Shown here piece by piece: positions 24,591 to 35,469 of a stretch of 64,000 nt of DNA. The DNA comes from Tieghemiomyces parasiticus (Eukaryota > Kickxellomycota > Dimargaritomycetes > Dimargaritales > Dimargaritaceae). Location of the stretch: contig JANBPT010000050.1 in assembly GCA_027575765.1 (NCBI GenBank), forward strand, positions 1 to 64,000. Reading direction: 5' to 3'. The notes beneath the pieces were generated by a model. The model saw nothing but the letters and a program-made list of their open reading frames with translations, did not search any database and had not been told where the DNA came from. Positions within the stretch are counted from its first letter, which is position 1. Every line of letters begins with the position of its first letter. The position numbers were made by a program, and so were the translations under genes.

Positions 24591-25984
24591 CTAGCAGTAG
24601 CTCTGGAACGCTAAGCTCCTAACCTCCACGAATGAAGGCCCTTTGGACCAGTCAGTTTCACCAGCCCAACCGGGGCTGGTCGCACCGCCGTTCCAGACAT
24701 TCATACTCCAGCCGCGGGCATCGGTCGGGTACTTCTTCTTGGGGTCGTTCTTGAGGGTTCGGATAACCTTACCGTTCATGAGCCACTGAATCTGCGTCGC
24801 GGTGAAGTCAATGGCGTACTCCACGAAGGTCGTGGCAAAGTCGGTGCCGCTCAGCTGGGTGTGCTCGCCCAGGTCGTCGCCGTTGACGCGCTCGCCGTCC
24901 ACAAAGTACATGGTCAGGGTATCCTTGGTGTTCTTACCCACCCATTCGAGGTCAATCTCGTCACCTCCTGGGGAACCACGCTAAAATGGAGGGTATATAA
25001 ATGAGGAGATCACATGGACAGGTTAGACTTCCATACCGGGCTAATGTTTTTCAAAATGCGATGCAAGATGACGGGGAAAGGGAACATCTACACAGCCGCT
25101 ATATTGAAGCTGTGCAGTTTGATGCCCGGGAATACCAAAGCCCCTGGCATGGGGCAGTTACTTACAACAAAAGCGGTGACGGCCCCCGAGTTGGCCGCAA
25201 CTTTCATGGTGATGGTGGCGCGACCGTACCAGATGTCTTTACGACCATATATGAGACCAGCCCCGGGACAGGCCTTGTCCAGAGCCCACTGCATGACCCC
25301 GCCGTTAAACGTCACTTGGTTACCGCAGGTGAAAGTGAAGTCCTGAGAAAGCGCCTCCTGCGTTAGATTATAGACCTTATTCCAGCAGCTCACAGCGGTG
25401 TTTCCGGCGTTGGTGATACCCGCCGCCGGTGAGGTGTTGGTGATCGACGGGGTATCGGGAACCGCGATGCTATTAGACCCTGCAGCAGATGATATAGGTG
25501 CGGATTCCGAAACTGAGGAAACAGAAACCGGGGCAGAAGACAAGGAAGGGGCCGAGGTGGCAGACGCCGAAAGTGAGACAGGTCCGCTGGGAGAAGCTGC
25601 GGCTGATGAGACGGGTGTAGAGGAAGCAGGAAGATCGGAGACGACGGGCGGAGCCGGCGTAGAGTGAGTAGTGGCAGAGGACTGGGTGGGATCGACCGCT
25701 GGATAAACAGGCGCGGGAGAGCCCTGATCGCTGCCACCACCAGCGGGGGACGGGAAAGACGGTGGGTACAGAGTGGAGGCTGGTGGGATGTTGAAGCTAA
25801 AGGGTGTGGCAACGACCGGAGCGTCCGATGGAAGGTCACGGGCGGACCCGTTCGGACCAGTAGCCGGAGTTGGCCCGCTAGCGGTGACCAGTGGAGAGAC
25901 AGTCAAGTATGGGCTGGCTATCACACTGCCGGTGAGCACCAAGTGGGCGGCCAGAATAGCGTAACGGATGGTAAGACGAGCCAT
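24591..25984 (-). CDS. secreted GH16 (Crh-like) enzyme, paralog B, 402 aa, one intron
   Basis: Second member of the tandem GH16 set. Exons: 25166-25984 (273 codons) and 24591-24980 (129 codons plus stop). The intron is 185 nt (donor GTAAGT, acceptor TTTTAG). It falls exactly between AVTAFV and RGSPGGDEIDLE, just before the catalytic motif; here E281, D283 and E285 are the signature acids. Without splicing the frame stops early in the intron, so the gene should not be read as broken. There is a signal peptide (MARLTIRYAILAAH..., likely cut near VIA-SPYL), then a Ser/Pro/Thr/Val-rich linker of about 170 residues and the C-terminal GH16 domain ending QSYC. Exon 1 is clearly diverged from A and C. 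About 215 nt of exon 2 (24730-24945) are almost identical to both. The start was set at 25984 because the earlier in-frame codon is TTG. Confidence 0.85.
24981..25165 (-). other. spliceosomal intron present only in GH16 paralog B
   Basis: GTAAGT at 25165-25160 and TAG at 24983-24981. Removing it restores the GH16 frame through the catalytic DEIDLEW motif. Paralogs A and C are continuous at the same codon (AVTAFIRGVPKHDEID), so the intron was gained in B or lost in A and C. Confidence 0.85.
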
Positions 25985-27978
25985 TGCTTCGAAATTGTGG
26001 ACAGGTTGCAAGAAGTGAACTTGGAGAGACCTGTGTCGTAAAAGCTGGTCCAGGAGTGGGGTGGTATTGTTGGATTAGACGCCAGCACTCGTAATAACGA
26101 CCGCGATGTCACTGTCAAGGAGAGGGCAGCAGCCGAGAAGGATAGTGGAGTACCAGATATCGAGGGGAAACCGAAACTCGACGCTGTAAGTACAATCGAT
26201 CACAATTAAAGATGCGGACTATGCTCCGTTGAGTGGATTAGGGTCGAAGCCAGAGTAACTAGCCGTTCAAAGCCGGGTACGGTAGATTAATAGCTGTAAT
26301 TAGAGAGAGTGATAAGTGTGATTAGTCGATGTTTCGGTGGGGGCGGACCAGGCATTATTTATAAGGACCATGTCTATCGACGGTATTACTTTATACTGCT
26401 TTTGAGGAATGCCTGCCTATAAATCTACTGCAGCCGAGCAATAACGCTAGGGCAGAGTATGGCCACGAAGACTTCATCCCGAAGCTATTCTCCCTCCAGC
26501 GTCTTTGCCGGCTCTTCCTTCTCATGACAGTCTCCAGTGGTCAAGCCGGAAGTCAGCCCCCGGTTACTTTCGACATGATCCGCCAACAACGCCCTTGTAG
26601 TGTACATCCACCATATATTATTGCGAGGGACTCACTAAAAGCGAAGTGTATGGGGGCGCTAAGCAGACGGATGACTAGCGCCCATCCCTCCCCTGGCTCC
26701 GCAAGACAGCCGGGTATCACCTGGATTTACCGTCCGATGGAGGTTTATGCTGGGGACACTGTAGGTAGAGCAAGCCGATAAACTTGCATCAAGTGTCAGT
26801 GCCTCACTCCCTAAATATTTCGATCTGTCTTGGCTAACCCCTGCCCCATTAAACCCGCCTTTTACATTGGCACATGTCCATTATCTAGAAACTGCTGTTA
26901 TATCTAACATAGCTCGCCCGTATTAATACCAATACTGATGGCCCATCGAATGACAGAAATTTAGAGCCAACTGCATCATATTTTTTTATCGAAGGCGGGG
27001 CCGCTGTCGTCGATTGGCAGAAGCAGCGTTTTATATTTCCACCTTCTAACCATCCTCTCGTTTATGTCCGGATGATAGGTCGATTATCCGCTGAGTAATC
27101 GGCGCCCCCCTCCATCTGTCACGCCTAGTACAGCCAAACGCAACCTTGGTTGGACGTGCCGAGGACTGTTTGACGGAAGCTGGCGTCCACCGCCGACCCC
27201 CTGTCGCCAGCTCTATCCTTCGTTCTATACCGCAGTACAATACATCATAGTCATGCCTTGATATCTTGTAAAGATGCAGTTAGTCGACTAATATTTTATA
27301 AAAGGAAGACTGGGCCATATTTAACATGATCATTACCTGGGCAAACTTTTCCTGGAAGTTCTAGTGTTTCACTTCAGGTTGGATGCATGGGCTTTTCAAA
27401 AAAGTGAATGGCTACCTGGCCCAATTAAATGTAGTGGTTGGCGGTGAACCGAAATTGTTTTCTAGATGTCCAGCTTCATACGTAGAGCTACAACCATCTT
27501 TATGGAGCATGAAGAAGGTAGGGCATTGAACCTGATGGTGAAGGGTACCTAATACCCTTATAGTGCGGGATGTTGCGACCATTTAGTTGTGTAGCGATTT
27601 CGATATAAGTCGACTTGTCTTCCCAGAGCGACGGTTTTTCTGAATCCGTTAGGCCCGATATCAAACTGCACTCATGTTTGTTGTTCTCGTACCCCTTTAC
27701 GATTATTAAACTTTTATATGAATTTTATCACTAAAATTAGTTCGATAACGACTAATAAATGACATGAATATAAACAAGAACCATAAAAAAACTCAGTGTA
27801 GTGGAAGGCACATGGAGTTAGTAAGCCATATTATAGGATGAGTGGGCGCCAACCTTTAAGCCCGGGCACTTAAAAGTATAGGTAAGAATGGTAATTATAT
27901 ATTTTTTAGAGAAAAAGCCATCAAAGAGATACCAGCGGTCATGCAAGTGCTAAAGAGAGGAGTGTCCAGATAGTGAAT
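25985..27978. other. promoter of GH16 paralog B plus AT-rich spacer
   Basis: The part adjacent to 25984 is the promoter and leader of paralog B. The rest, up to the paralog C stop, is AT-rich, especially 27.2-27.95 kb, and shows no gene, RNA or element that I can support. Confidence 0.45.
26357..26363 (-). promoter_or_regulatory. TATA box of GH16 paralog B
   Basis: TATAAAT on the minus strand, about 373 nt before the ATG at 25984. Paralog C has the same motif at nearly the same distance. Confidence 0.4.
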
Positions 27979-29208
27979 CTAGCAGTAGCTCTGATACGAC
28001 AGCTTCTTAACTTCCACGGTCGAAGGTCCTTTGGACCAGTCTGTCTTGCCGGCCCAACCGGGGCTGGTCGCACCGCCGTTCCAGATGTTCATGATCCAGG
28101 CGCGAGCATCGGTAGGGTACTTCTTCTTGGGGTCGTTCTTGAGGGTTCGGATAACCTTACCGTTCATGAGCCACTGAATCTGCGTCGCGGTGAAGTCAAT
28201 GGCGTACTCCACGAAGGTCGTGGCAAAGTCGGTGCCGCTCAGCTGGGTGTGCTCGCCCAGGTCGTCGCCGTTGACGCGTTCGCCGTCCACAAAGTACATG
28301 GTCAGGGTATCCTTGGTGTTCTTACCCACCCATTCTAAATCAATCTCATCATGTTTGGGAACACCGCGAATGAAGGCGGTGACGGCACCCGAGTTGGCGC
28401 CGACCTTCATGGTGATGGAGGCGCGACCGTACCAGATATCGTTGCGGCCGTACTCGAGACCGGCTCCGGCGCACTGGTCGTCCAGTCTCCACTGCATGGC
28501 ACCGTTGTTGAAGGTCACATGGTTGGGGCAAGAAAACTTGAAGTCCTTGCTCAGCTCCTCCTTCGTCAGGGTGTAGGTCTTACTCCAGCAGGTCACGGCA
28601 GTGTTTCCGGCATTGGTAATCCCCGGAGCGGGCGCGATGTTTGTGATCGAAGGGGTGTCCGGCACGGGAATAGAGACAGAAGGATCCGAGGAGGACGATG
28701 AGGATTGGGACGAGGCAGAAGCTGTGGTGGTGATTATGATGTTGGTGGAGGTCGAGGCGGAGGCAGAGGTCGAGGCGGAGGTAGAGGTCGAGGCGGAGGT
28801 AGAGGTCGAGGCGGAGGTAGAGGTCGAGGCGGAGGTAGAGGTCGAGGCGGAGGTCGTGGCGGAGGCGGAGGCAGAGGCAGAGGCGGAGGCAGAGGTTGAG
28901 GTATTGATATTATCGGGTGAGCTAGACACAGTTGGCGCGGGGGTAACCAGGCTACTGGACTCGGTAGGATTCCAAACTGAATAACCCGGAAAAATGACAC
29001 TGTAGGTGGAGGAGGCCGTAATGCTGGCCACAGGCATTTGCGGGAGACTGTGTACGGGACTGTTTGGCTCGGGAATTGGGGCCGAGTTGCTCTCTGACTG
29101 TGGCCGTGGAACTGCCGGGTACGGGCTGGCTTTGACTCCTCCAGGTGCAGTCAAATGGCAGAGAAGTAGCCCAAATAGAGCAGCATAGTGAACCGCGAGG
29201 CGAGCCAT
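27979..29208 (-). CDS. secreted GH16 (Crh-like) enzyme, paralog C, 409 aa, with Ser/Ala/Thr repeat linker
   Basis: Third GH16 paralog, intronless. There is a signal peptide (MARLAVHYAALFGLLLCH..., likely cut near VKA-SPYP). A Ser/Thr/Pro linker follows, with a tandem repeat encoding SASTST units (coding minisatellite 28748-28854 and a degenerate continuation), then the GH16 domain with E288, D290 and E292 in DEIDLEW and the end QSYC. The linker is a good candidate for dense O-mannosylation (inference). The GH16 domain matches paralog A at all but two of about 640 nt, while linker and upstream DNA differ. The last codons and the stop differ (TAG here, TAA in A). The likely role is cell-wall glucan/chitin remodelling. 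An endo-hydrolytic secreted enzyme is possible, since no anchor is visible. Confidence 0.88.
   Translation of the reverse strand: MARLAVHYAALFGLLLCHLTAPGGVKASPYPAVPRPQSESNSAPIPEPNSPVHSLPQMPVASITASSTYSVIFPGYSVWNPTESSSLVTPAPTVSSSPDNINTSTSASASASASASATTSASTSTSASTSTSASTSTSASTSTSASTSASASTSTNIIITTTASASSQSSSSSSDPSVSIPVPDTPSITNIAPAPGITNAGNTAVTCWSKTYTLTKEELSKDFKFSCPNHVTFNNGAMQWRLDDQCAGAGLEYGRNDIWYGRASITMKVGANSGAVTAFIRGVPKHDEIDLEWVGKNTKDTLTMYFVDGERVNGDDLGEHTQLSGTDFATTFVEYAIDFTATQIQWLMNGKVIRTLKNDPKKKYPTDARAWIMNIWNGGATSPGWAGKTDWSKGPSTVEVKKLSYQSYC
28748..28905 (-). repeat. 18-nt coding minisatellite in the GH16-C linker
   Basis: Six head-to-tail copies of an 18-nt unit (plus strand gaggtcgaggcggaggta), five full and one of 17 nt, at 28748-28854. 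A degenerate purine-rich continuation runs to about 28905. Each unit encodes six Ser/Ala/Thr residues. In-frame unit length means copy number can change without frameshift. Confidence 0.9.
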
Positions 29209-30732
29209 GATTCGTTAAAGTCGTAGATATCGTCTAGTAATTAGTGAGAGGATAGATTGTAGTAGTGAAATCGCTCAACTTAAATGAGGTGGAAATAGGG
29301 GATAAAGTAGGTGGTGGGAAATTGAATGCAGGGACGCTCGCTTTTGAAAGAATTTAAATGAGTCAAGGGAGAGTTGACGAAGAGCTATTGTTTGAACAAT
29401 GTATTGACAGAACTTCGTACCGGAAATTGTACCAAACATAAAATATGTATTATGTAGATATTACTATGTGCGACGAGCAAGATTCGACAGATAGGGTCAT
29501 ATAAAAGGTCGTGGGGCAAAGTAGGGTGATTGCAGCGAAGAAATGGTAAGTTGATGCCAATCAGTTAGGGGGCCAATAAATATTTATAAATACCAGCTTT
29601 TACACCTCCGTTAGGTCACCGCATTGCGTTGCGAACCACCAGCTCCGATCCTCAACCTACATTCGTCAATATGGCCCAATCCGGTTACGACAATGGAGCC
29701 ACACTTCTAATTCCTTATACCCGCCGCTAATAGAGTACCGGGGTCGTCCTAACATCATGTATGTTTTACCAAACTGTCGCGCGATTGGGACTTGGAAAAC
29801 ATTAACTATAGCAACCCCAGGTCGATCACAGGCTGTAATTGTCAGGCTGAGTCGGGGGAAGGGTGGAACCGGTGGAGAATTGATAAGGACGCAACAGCGC
29901 GATGAACAGGTCGATCGACCGAGGCCAGATGTAAGTCCTTTGGGAGCTCGCTGCCCCAGTTGTGATTCGTTATATTTTATAAAGTGTGGCCGCCCTTTTC
30001 ATCAATATTCGTCCCACTGCATCGAAATGGACCCTACGATTCAACTGCTTCCAAGTTTAAATCGTGACCAGGGTCTTGATCGCTCCATTTTAGTCGATCA
30101 TTACCGCTTGCCGTCCTCCCTCTATCTTTTAATAGGACCGAGCCGTGGATCAAACATTGCGAACTCTCGTCTTATTATCCACCATTTGAATGACACCATA
30201 CTTCATTCTGTGCAACTCTTCGCTTGCTCTAGCCCCTCGCCGATCGACACACGGATTTTCTAATATTTGCAGTCTTTAGGATGAGCGGGCCCAAGTGCGG
30301 TAGCATAGGCCCAATATCTATAGCCCAGGGGCCTCAACAGGGGCTATGCGTATGTAGTGGTTGTGGATCTAATAGCAGCTATCTACAATGAGGTTTACCC
30401 GCTATACTGCTCCTCCGTAAGCTCCCCCGCCGTGTTCTTCGGCAGCCATAGGTAGGGGTGGCTTACATTTTTTAGTGTCGTGATCAGCCGGGATAGGAGG
30501 TGATTCGTCGCACAGTGCGATCCTGGCTGGTGAGATCAAATTGGAGCCTCGCAAACACCCGCCGTGTACATCGGCTTTACCTCACCATCAACTAAAACTA
30601 CTTTTCCGTTGTGACCATTGAAGTATATTAATAGAAACAATTGTCAGGCAGGTCCGGCCTTGTTCGTTACCGGCGATTGCAGAGCATCCTACCCTGCCAA
30701 TTGCTGGCCAAAACCTTATCCTAACCACCATC
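29209..30732. other. promoter of GH16 paralog C and spacer to GPN3
   Basis: Left part: leader and promoter of paralog C, including a TATA-like box. The remainder up to the GPN3 stop contains an ATG-started 168-codon plus-strand frame (29757-30263). Its composition looks random and it resembles no family, so I do not call it. Confidence 0.45.
29582..29588 (-). promoter_or_regulatory. TATA box of GH16 paralog C
   Basis: TATAAAT on the minus strand about 374 nt before the ATG at 29208, matching motif and distance of paralog B. A CCAAT string (plus strand) lies just left of it at about 29572. Confidence 0.4.
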
Positions 30733-32099
30733 TCAATCATCATCCTGATCCACGCCCCCTTCGTCCCCTTCAAGTTCCTTTGGTTCCTTCGGCTCTAGGT
30801 CCTCCCCGTACTGTATAGAGGTATCAATACTCGACAAGATATAGTCGATCGATTCTTCGTCCGTAATGTCCAGCGGCAAGAATGACACCACGCTGTAGTC
30901 ATCAATCAACTGTGCGATCGCCCGGTTTAGGTTGTAGAAGCGGGGGCGGGTTTGGGCGTTTGCGTCCTCCGTGAGTAGCAGCGGGTCCGGGTCGAAAAAT
31001 CTGGCGAGCGAAGCAGTAGGCGATGTATCAGGCAGGGGAGGGAGACATAAGGTGCGGTAGGTTGGGTGACAAAGTGAGACAGGTTTTAAGGTGGTCAGAG
31101 AGCGATGGGATCGCAGGCAGCGCTATAGAGAAACACGGGTGATGGCGTACGAAGCATGGCCGATATGACTGGATCCACTACCCTGATGCCGCCGCGCCCA
31201 TAGTAAAGGCTGCCCTATATTTGGCAGTATGTTAAACTTACGCTTCTAAATCCTCCATCTTGGCCTTTTGGAGCATGATGTCCATCTTACTCATTACATT
31301 GATATGTGGAATCTCCAGATTAATCATGGCGGAGGTGGCCGTCATGACACCGGCAAAGTACTTGGCCGTATCCTCCATGAATTGGCTGTCCAGCACGTAG
31401 ACACCGCAAACCCGGAAGTTCCAGCGTTGTAGAGTCTCACAGAGTCGCCGCATAACCGGAAAGTGCGTGTAGAGCTCGATTTGACCTAGTCGATGGGGGC
31501 GGTAAGGGTAATGAAGGGTACACGCAAGTGGTAGGGGGTTCAAGTCGACAACGTAAGTCAGTAAGGTCGAAAGAGTGACAGTCAAAATTGTCCTACTCCG
31601 CGATAGTCCGGAGTCATGGGAGATGAACTCCAATGACCAGGGAGGGTGGGGGACGAGGTCACTGCAAAGGTTCTGGAAGTACCGCGAGAGAAGTCTGATC
31701 GGTCACTCATAAACCGGTTTATGCCACAGGCCATGTGTCTAGTCGCTATCCTTTCATACCCTGCCCTCACGGGTGCTTACCTGGGCAATCGAAGATAAGG
31801 TAATCGTCCTCGTAGTCTCCAAGTTCCTCCTCGAGCCAATCGATATTATTGAGCAAAAACTCCATGCAGTAGATCAGGCCTCCGTTGGGTCCATAATCAA
31901 GCTCTTCCATCACGTCCTCGAGGGTGATGAGCTCGCGGATGTCAACCGACGGCGGGTATTCAAAATGTTCGGCTGCCGGGTCCAGATTCACGAGGTGAAC
32001 CGACCGGTTTATGTTTTGGCAGTGGGTCATGATCGTCGAGCAGTAGGTTGATTTACCGCTGCCCGCTGGACCCATTACGAGCTGAACGTGGCGACCCAT
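30733..32099 (-). CDS. GPN3: GPN-loop GTPase 3, 276 aa
   Basis: GPN-loop GTPases help assemble RNA polymerase II and deliver it to the nucleus. Exons: 31781-32099, 31242-31485 and 30733-31000, with introns of 295 and 241 nt (donors GTAAGC and GTAAGT) in consistent phase. Seen: P-loop GPAGSGKST at residues 10-18; NLDPAAEHF; the defining GPN triplet at 70-72; [21 protein letters not shown]-like box (VLDSQFM); the SKMD guanine-specificity motif; and a C-terminal part with [12 protein letters not shown]. Sequence pattern fits GPN3 better than GPN1 or GPN2, and the length matches the family (about 280). The frame also opens upstream of the ATG, but similarity begins at [10 protein letters not shown], which fixes the start at 32099. 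Confidence 0.93.
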
Positions 32100-32644
32100 G
32101 GCTTGTATTGCAATGAGAGCGAATGAGGTCAACGAGGCAATTGGGATAACGAGGTAAGGCAGCAAATCAAGGCAATGAAGGGAATGGTACAGTATATTAT
32201 TTTTTCTGAACAAGTGGTGGAAAGGCGACTTGGTTGGATATCTGATTTCCCGACGAATGGGCCAGCGCCCTTGCCTGATGCGTAAAAAGCTGCCAGTTTC
32301 GGCGCAGCCCTAGGTCAACCTTCCTCCACCTATGTAACACAGCTAAATGGGCATCGGGTCACCCATTGAAAAAAAATATTGTGCGCAGCTGATACCCATT
32401 GAACAGCCCTACCGTGAAATCACTTTGAAACTTACCCTTCTGTCAATGCAAACCACACTCGGCTAACTCTGGGAGCCTTAGATCAACATGTATTTTTTAA
32501 TAGAAAATGATGCACAATGTCACAAAATAACTGAACTGTTAGACAAGGTCACACAGATCCGTCCAGCCCACAAAAAGAAATTATCTGTGAAGGAGGAAAC
32601 TGAAACCAAAGCAGCTGGTGGACACAAGACAAGAGCTACTTTGC
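32100..32644. other. GPN3 promoter and NOB1 3' flank
   Basis: About 545 nt between two minus-strand genes; AT-rich with no open frame of note. Confidence 0.5.
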
Positions 32645-34660
32645 TTAGTGGGACTTCTTCTTGCGGTTACCCGTCCGCTTGGCTACATTGGGATTACGCC
32701 GGCCATGCCCAACGATGTCGGACATGACACGGGTACCGGGTTTTCCGCGATTACTACTGAGGAAGTCAGGAACGTAGTCCAAGTCGAAGGCGCTGCCGTT
32801 GGCCTTTTTGGTCTTGTTGTGCTGTACGGCCCGCTCAAACTCCTTCTGATCCTCACGCAGAACAAGGGTGGGATGCCTGCCGCGGACGGGTCTCGGGATA
32901 GTGTACTGAAAGCGGGCGAAATGCAGATATCAAGGGATAAACGAGGAGATTTCAGCCCCGAAAAGGTTGGGTTAGCCACTCCAGTCCAATAAAGGCTTGG
33001 TGAGGTGAAAATCAGATCCGTGCCGTAATTATCAGTAGCCCAACAATATGCTACGGCTTACCTTGGTACCCTGTTTGTTGACACGGAATTTCTTGGAGAG
33101 AAAAAGGTGAAGGTTGCCCTTCTGGTCGACTCGACCCGGGACGCGGTTGAGCGTGGGGTGGCCGCAGGTCGGGCAGAACTTTTTTTCCATCTGTCGGGTG
33201 ACCCTAGAGAGTGGACGGGAGGAATTAGCAGCCGGGAAATGGGGATTCAGATCAAAGTAGCGCCGGTTAGTATTAGGCACTCCCATTTCTCCGGGCTTCT
33301 CAGGTCAGCCCCACGTTTAGTTAGCAAGGTTAGACTTACGTGAAGCAAGAGAAGCACCGCAACACCCGCGTCTTGAGATGCTTGATGGCGTATCCGCTGA
33401 CGCTAGCCAGGTTGAGACCGATCTGCAGGGCGACGTTCTGGACGGCGAAATCGGTGGTGGCGCAGGCAACAGACAGAGGCCCCTTAGGAGTCGAGTTGAG
33501 ATCCGGAAGGGCTCCCGAATCCTGGGCCTGCTTGAACGCTAGGTTGGCCGGAGTGATCCAGCCGTCGTCATCGTCAGCACGTTTAGGCTTAGGCCGCAGT
33601 TCAAAAGCCTCCGCCTCTTCGTGCTTTGCCTGGTTTTGATCGAGGGAGAGGTTGTTCATCTCGGCGACCAGATGAGCCGCCCCGGGCGCTTGCGTGACAC
33701 GGGCCGACTGGTTTTAGAGTCGTAGGGAAAAGCCAAATCGAGGAGAAATCGGTTAGACAACGGGCTGGGTGCGCTAGCGAGAATACTGTGCAAATTACTG
33801 GGACGGGTGTCAACTAGTTCAAGGGGCGAGAGAATTAAACCCTCTCTAGCACTTACCGCGCGCGGATCGCTTCGCAGGTGTGCCACGCCGTTCTGCTCTC
33901 GCTCCAGCGTGTAAGTTAGGGCCATCACCTTCAAATCGGGGATGGACAGAGCAGCATAGTCACCGGTCTTCTTGGCAAATTCCATAACTGGTAAAGGCGA
34001 GGATATGCGAACGGGTCCAGACACCATAAGGGTCGACGGCAACTAATGGGTTAGTATCGGTTTCGAGTTACGTTTCTAAGCTATTGGTCACTACGAGAAA
34101 TTACTCAGCATACTACGGAAACCACACTTACCGGCCACCATGTCCTCGGGTTCGGGCTCTCGAATCTTAAGCTGGAAATGAACGTTATTCTTTAACTCGC
34201 GGCGTTGGTCGGCATTACGAATCTCCTGGATCACGTCGGGTACCGTATAAAAGTGATTCGCCAAGCGGCCCAGCTCGGTCATATTGTTGAAAATTGGACC
34301 AGCATCCAGCACCAGGTGGTCAAAAGGTTTCTCGAGGGCGCTGGCGGAGGCCATCGGGTTCGCTATCATCTGGCGGAAGCGAACCCGCCGGGCCTGCTCG
34401 GCTTCGTCCTCGGTATCATCGTCGTAGTCGCTGCCTGAGTCGGTGGTATATTCGCTGCCGGATTCGGAGTCGTGTTCGTGGTGGTGCGGTCCGCCGGTCG
34501 ACGTTTTAGGTAGGGTGGCGGATGGTTTGGCAATGGTACGTACGGCCTGCAGATAAGACCTGGGAGCAGGGGTGGATGGCTTCGCGGCCGCAGGAGCGGT
34601 GGCAGCGGCAGTACTAGGGGCCGGAGCGGTCGAGGTGACCTGGGATGCGGCGTCGGACAT
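32645..34660 (-). CDS. NOB1: NOB1 endonuclease of 20S pre-rRNA, 476 aa
   Basis: Nob1 cuts 20S pre-rRNA at site D to make mature 18S rRNA in late 40S particles. Five exons: 34132-34660, 33857-33987, 33340-33707, 33062-33203, 32645-32905; introns 136-156 nt with GTAAGT/GTAAGC donors and consistent phases. Seen: PIN domain beginning HLVLDAGPIF (catalytic Asp near residue 119), FYTVPDVIQEIR, KKTGDYAALSIPDLKVMALTY; zinc ribbon formed across an intron (RCFSCF joined to CPTCGH); basic tail ending GNRKKKSH. Odd: the PIN domain is preceded by about 110 residues of Ala/Pro/Thr-rich then acidic low-complexity sequence, whereas most Nob1 proteins start directly with PIN. The zinc-ribbon cysteines and PIN acids appear intact. 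Confidence 0.95.
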
Positions 34661-35469
34661 GGCGGGACGAGACTCGAGGCGGCGGTCAGTGGCAATGCGA
34701 GGAATCCGATGGCGGTGATGAGCAAGGAAAGAGGAGGAAGTCCGGTTGATATGAGGTTAAGGCCAGGAGGGTAGTTCGTTGCGATAAAGCGTAGTCACCA
34801 GAGAAGGAGTCAATTGCAGTCGGTGCACAAGGAAGGCTCGAGGTTTAAGAATGTGGCCAAGGGAGACGGACCAGACAGCAGTATGGCCATTCGCTAAGGC
34901 CCGGCCCTGTCAAGCACGACGAAGATTCCAACCGGGTATGCCAAAGGTTAGCTTTTTTTTTCTTTTTTTATGCCGTAAGTAATGCATTGATCATGAAAGC
35001 AGTATGTGCTACCCAGAGGTTGCCATAAAATTAAACTACCAGACTTAATCTAGGAAACGCCCCCCCCCCACACTTATTATATCAGGTGACTCTGAAGGAT
35101 CGGATTTCGACTGCTTGCCCACTGCATGGGGGATGTGGGCACCACTTTAGACCCGCTAGGCTGTGGACATATCCTGGTCTGGTTGCAACCACCTGCATTC
35201 CAGTCTGCTATATCAATCACCTGTCCCAATACCCTTATGGATGTGTGGACACAGCTATTTTAGGGCCGCACATTCCCGCTCCACCGGCGTGATGGTCCAG
35301 CTCTTAGGCCCTAAAGCCTCCACAGTACGTGGCCACCCAGCCCCCACCTTCGTTTTGCAAGACCTGTCTTTCGAACCTACCTCGGACCCATTTCTCCTAC
35401 GTTGCCTCCAACACCGCTCTGAGGCGTATTGACCCGCCCCGTACCTCATCACCTCTAGGTCGCCCACCC
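34661..35469. other. divergent promoter region NOB1 / gp78-like gene
   Basis: About 0.8 kb between the NOB1 start (minus) and the first plausible ATG of the ligase (plus). It contains a T-rich stretch near 34950 and a C10 run at 35060-35069, and CT-rich sequence on the plus strand towards 35470. No separate gene seen. Confidence 0.5.

Noticed and set aside
24591..26011. Reading GH16 paralog B as a pseudogene split in two frames
   Set aside because: A consensus intron (GTAAGT...TTTTAG) restores one frame through the catalytic motif and gives a normal-length protein.
28748..28854. Short regular repeats considered as a CRISPR-like array
   Set aside because: Units are contiguous without spacers and encode protein; this is a coding minisatellite in a eukaryote.
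28705..28899. RGG/GGR-rich frame opposite the GH16-C linker
   Set aside because: It is the complementary reading of the 18-nt repeat that encodes the Ser/Ala/Thr linker; the sense frame is tied to a signal peptide and a GH16 domain.
29757..30263. 168-codon ATG frame on the plus strand
   Set aside because: Random-looking composition, no motif, no promoter-like context; chance length is plausible.
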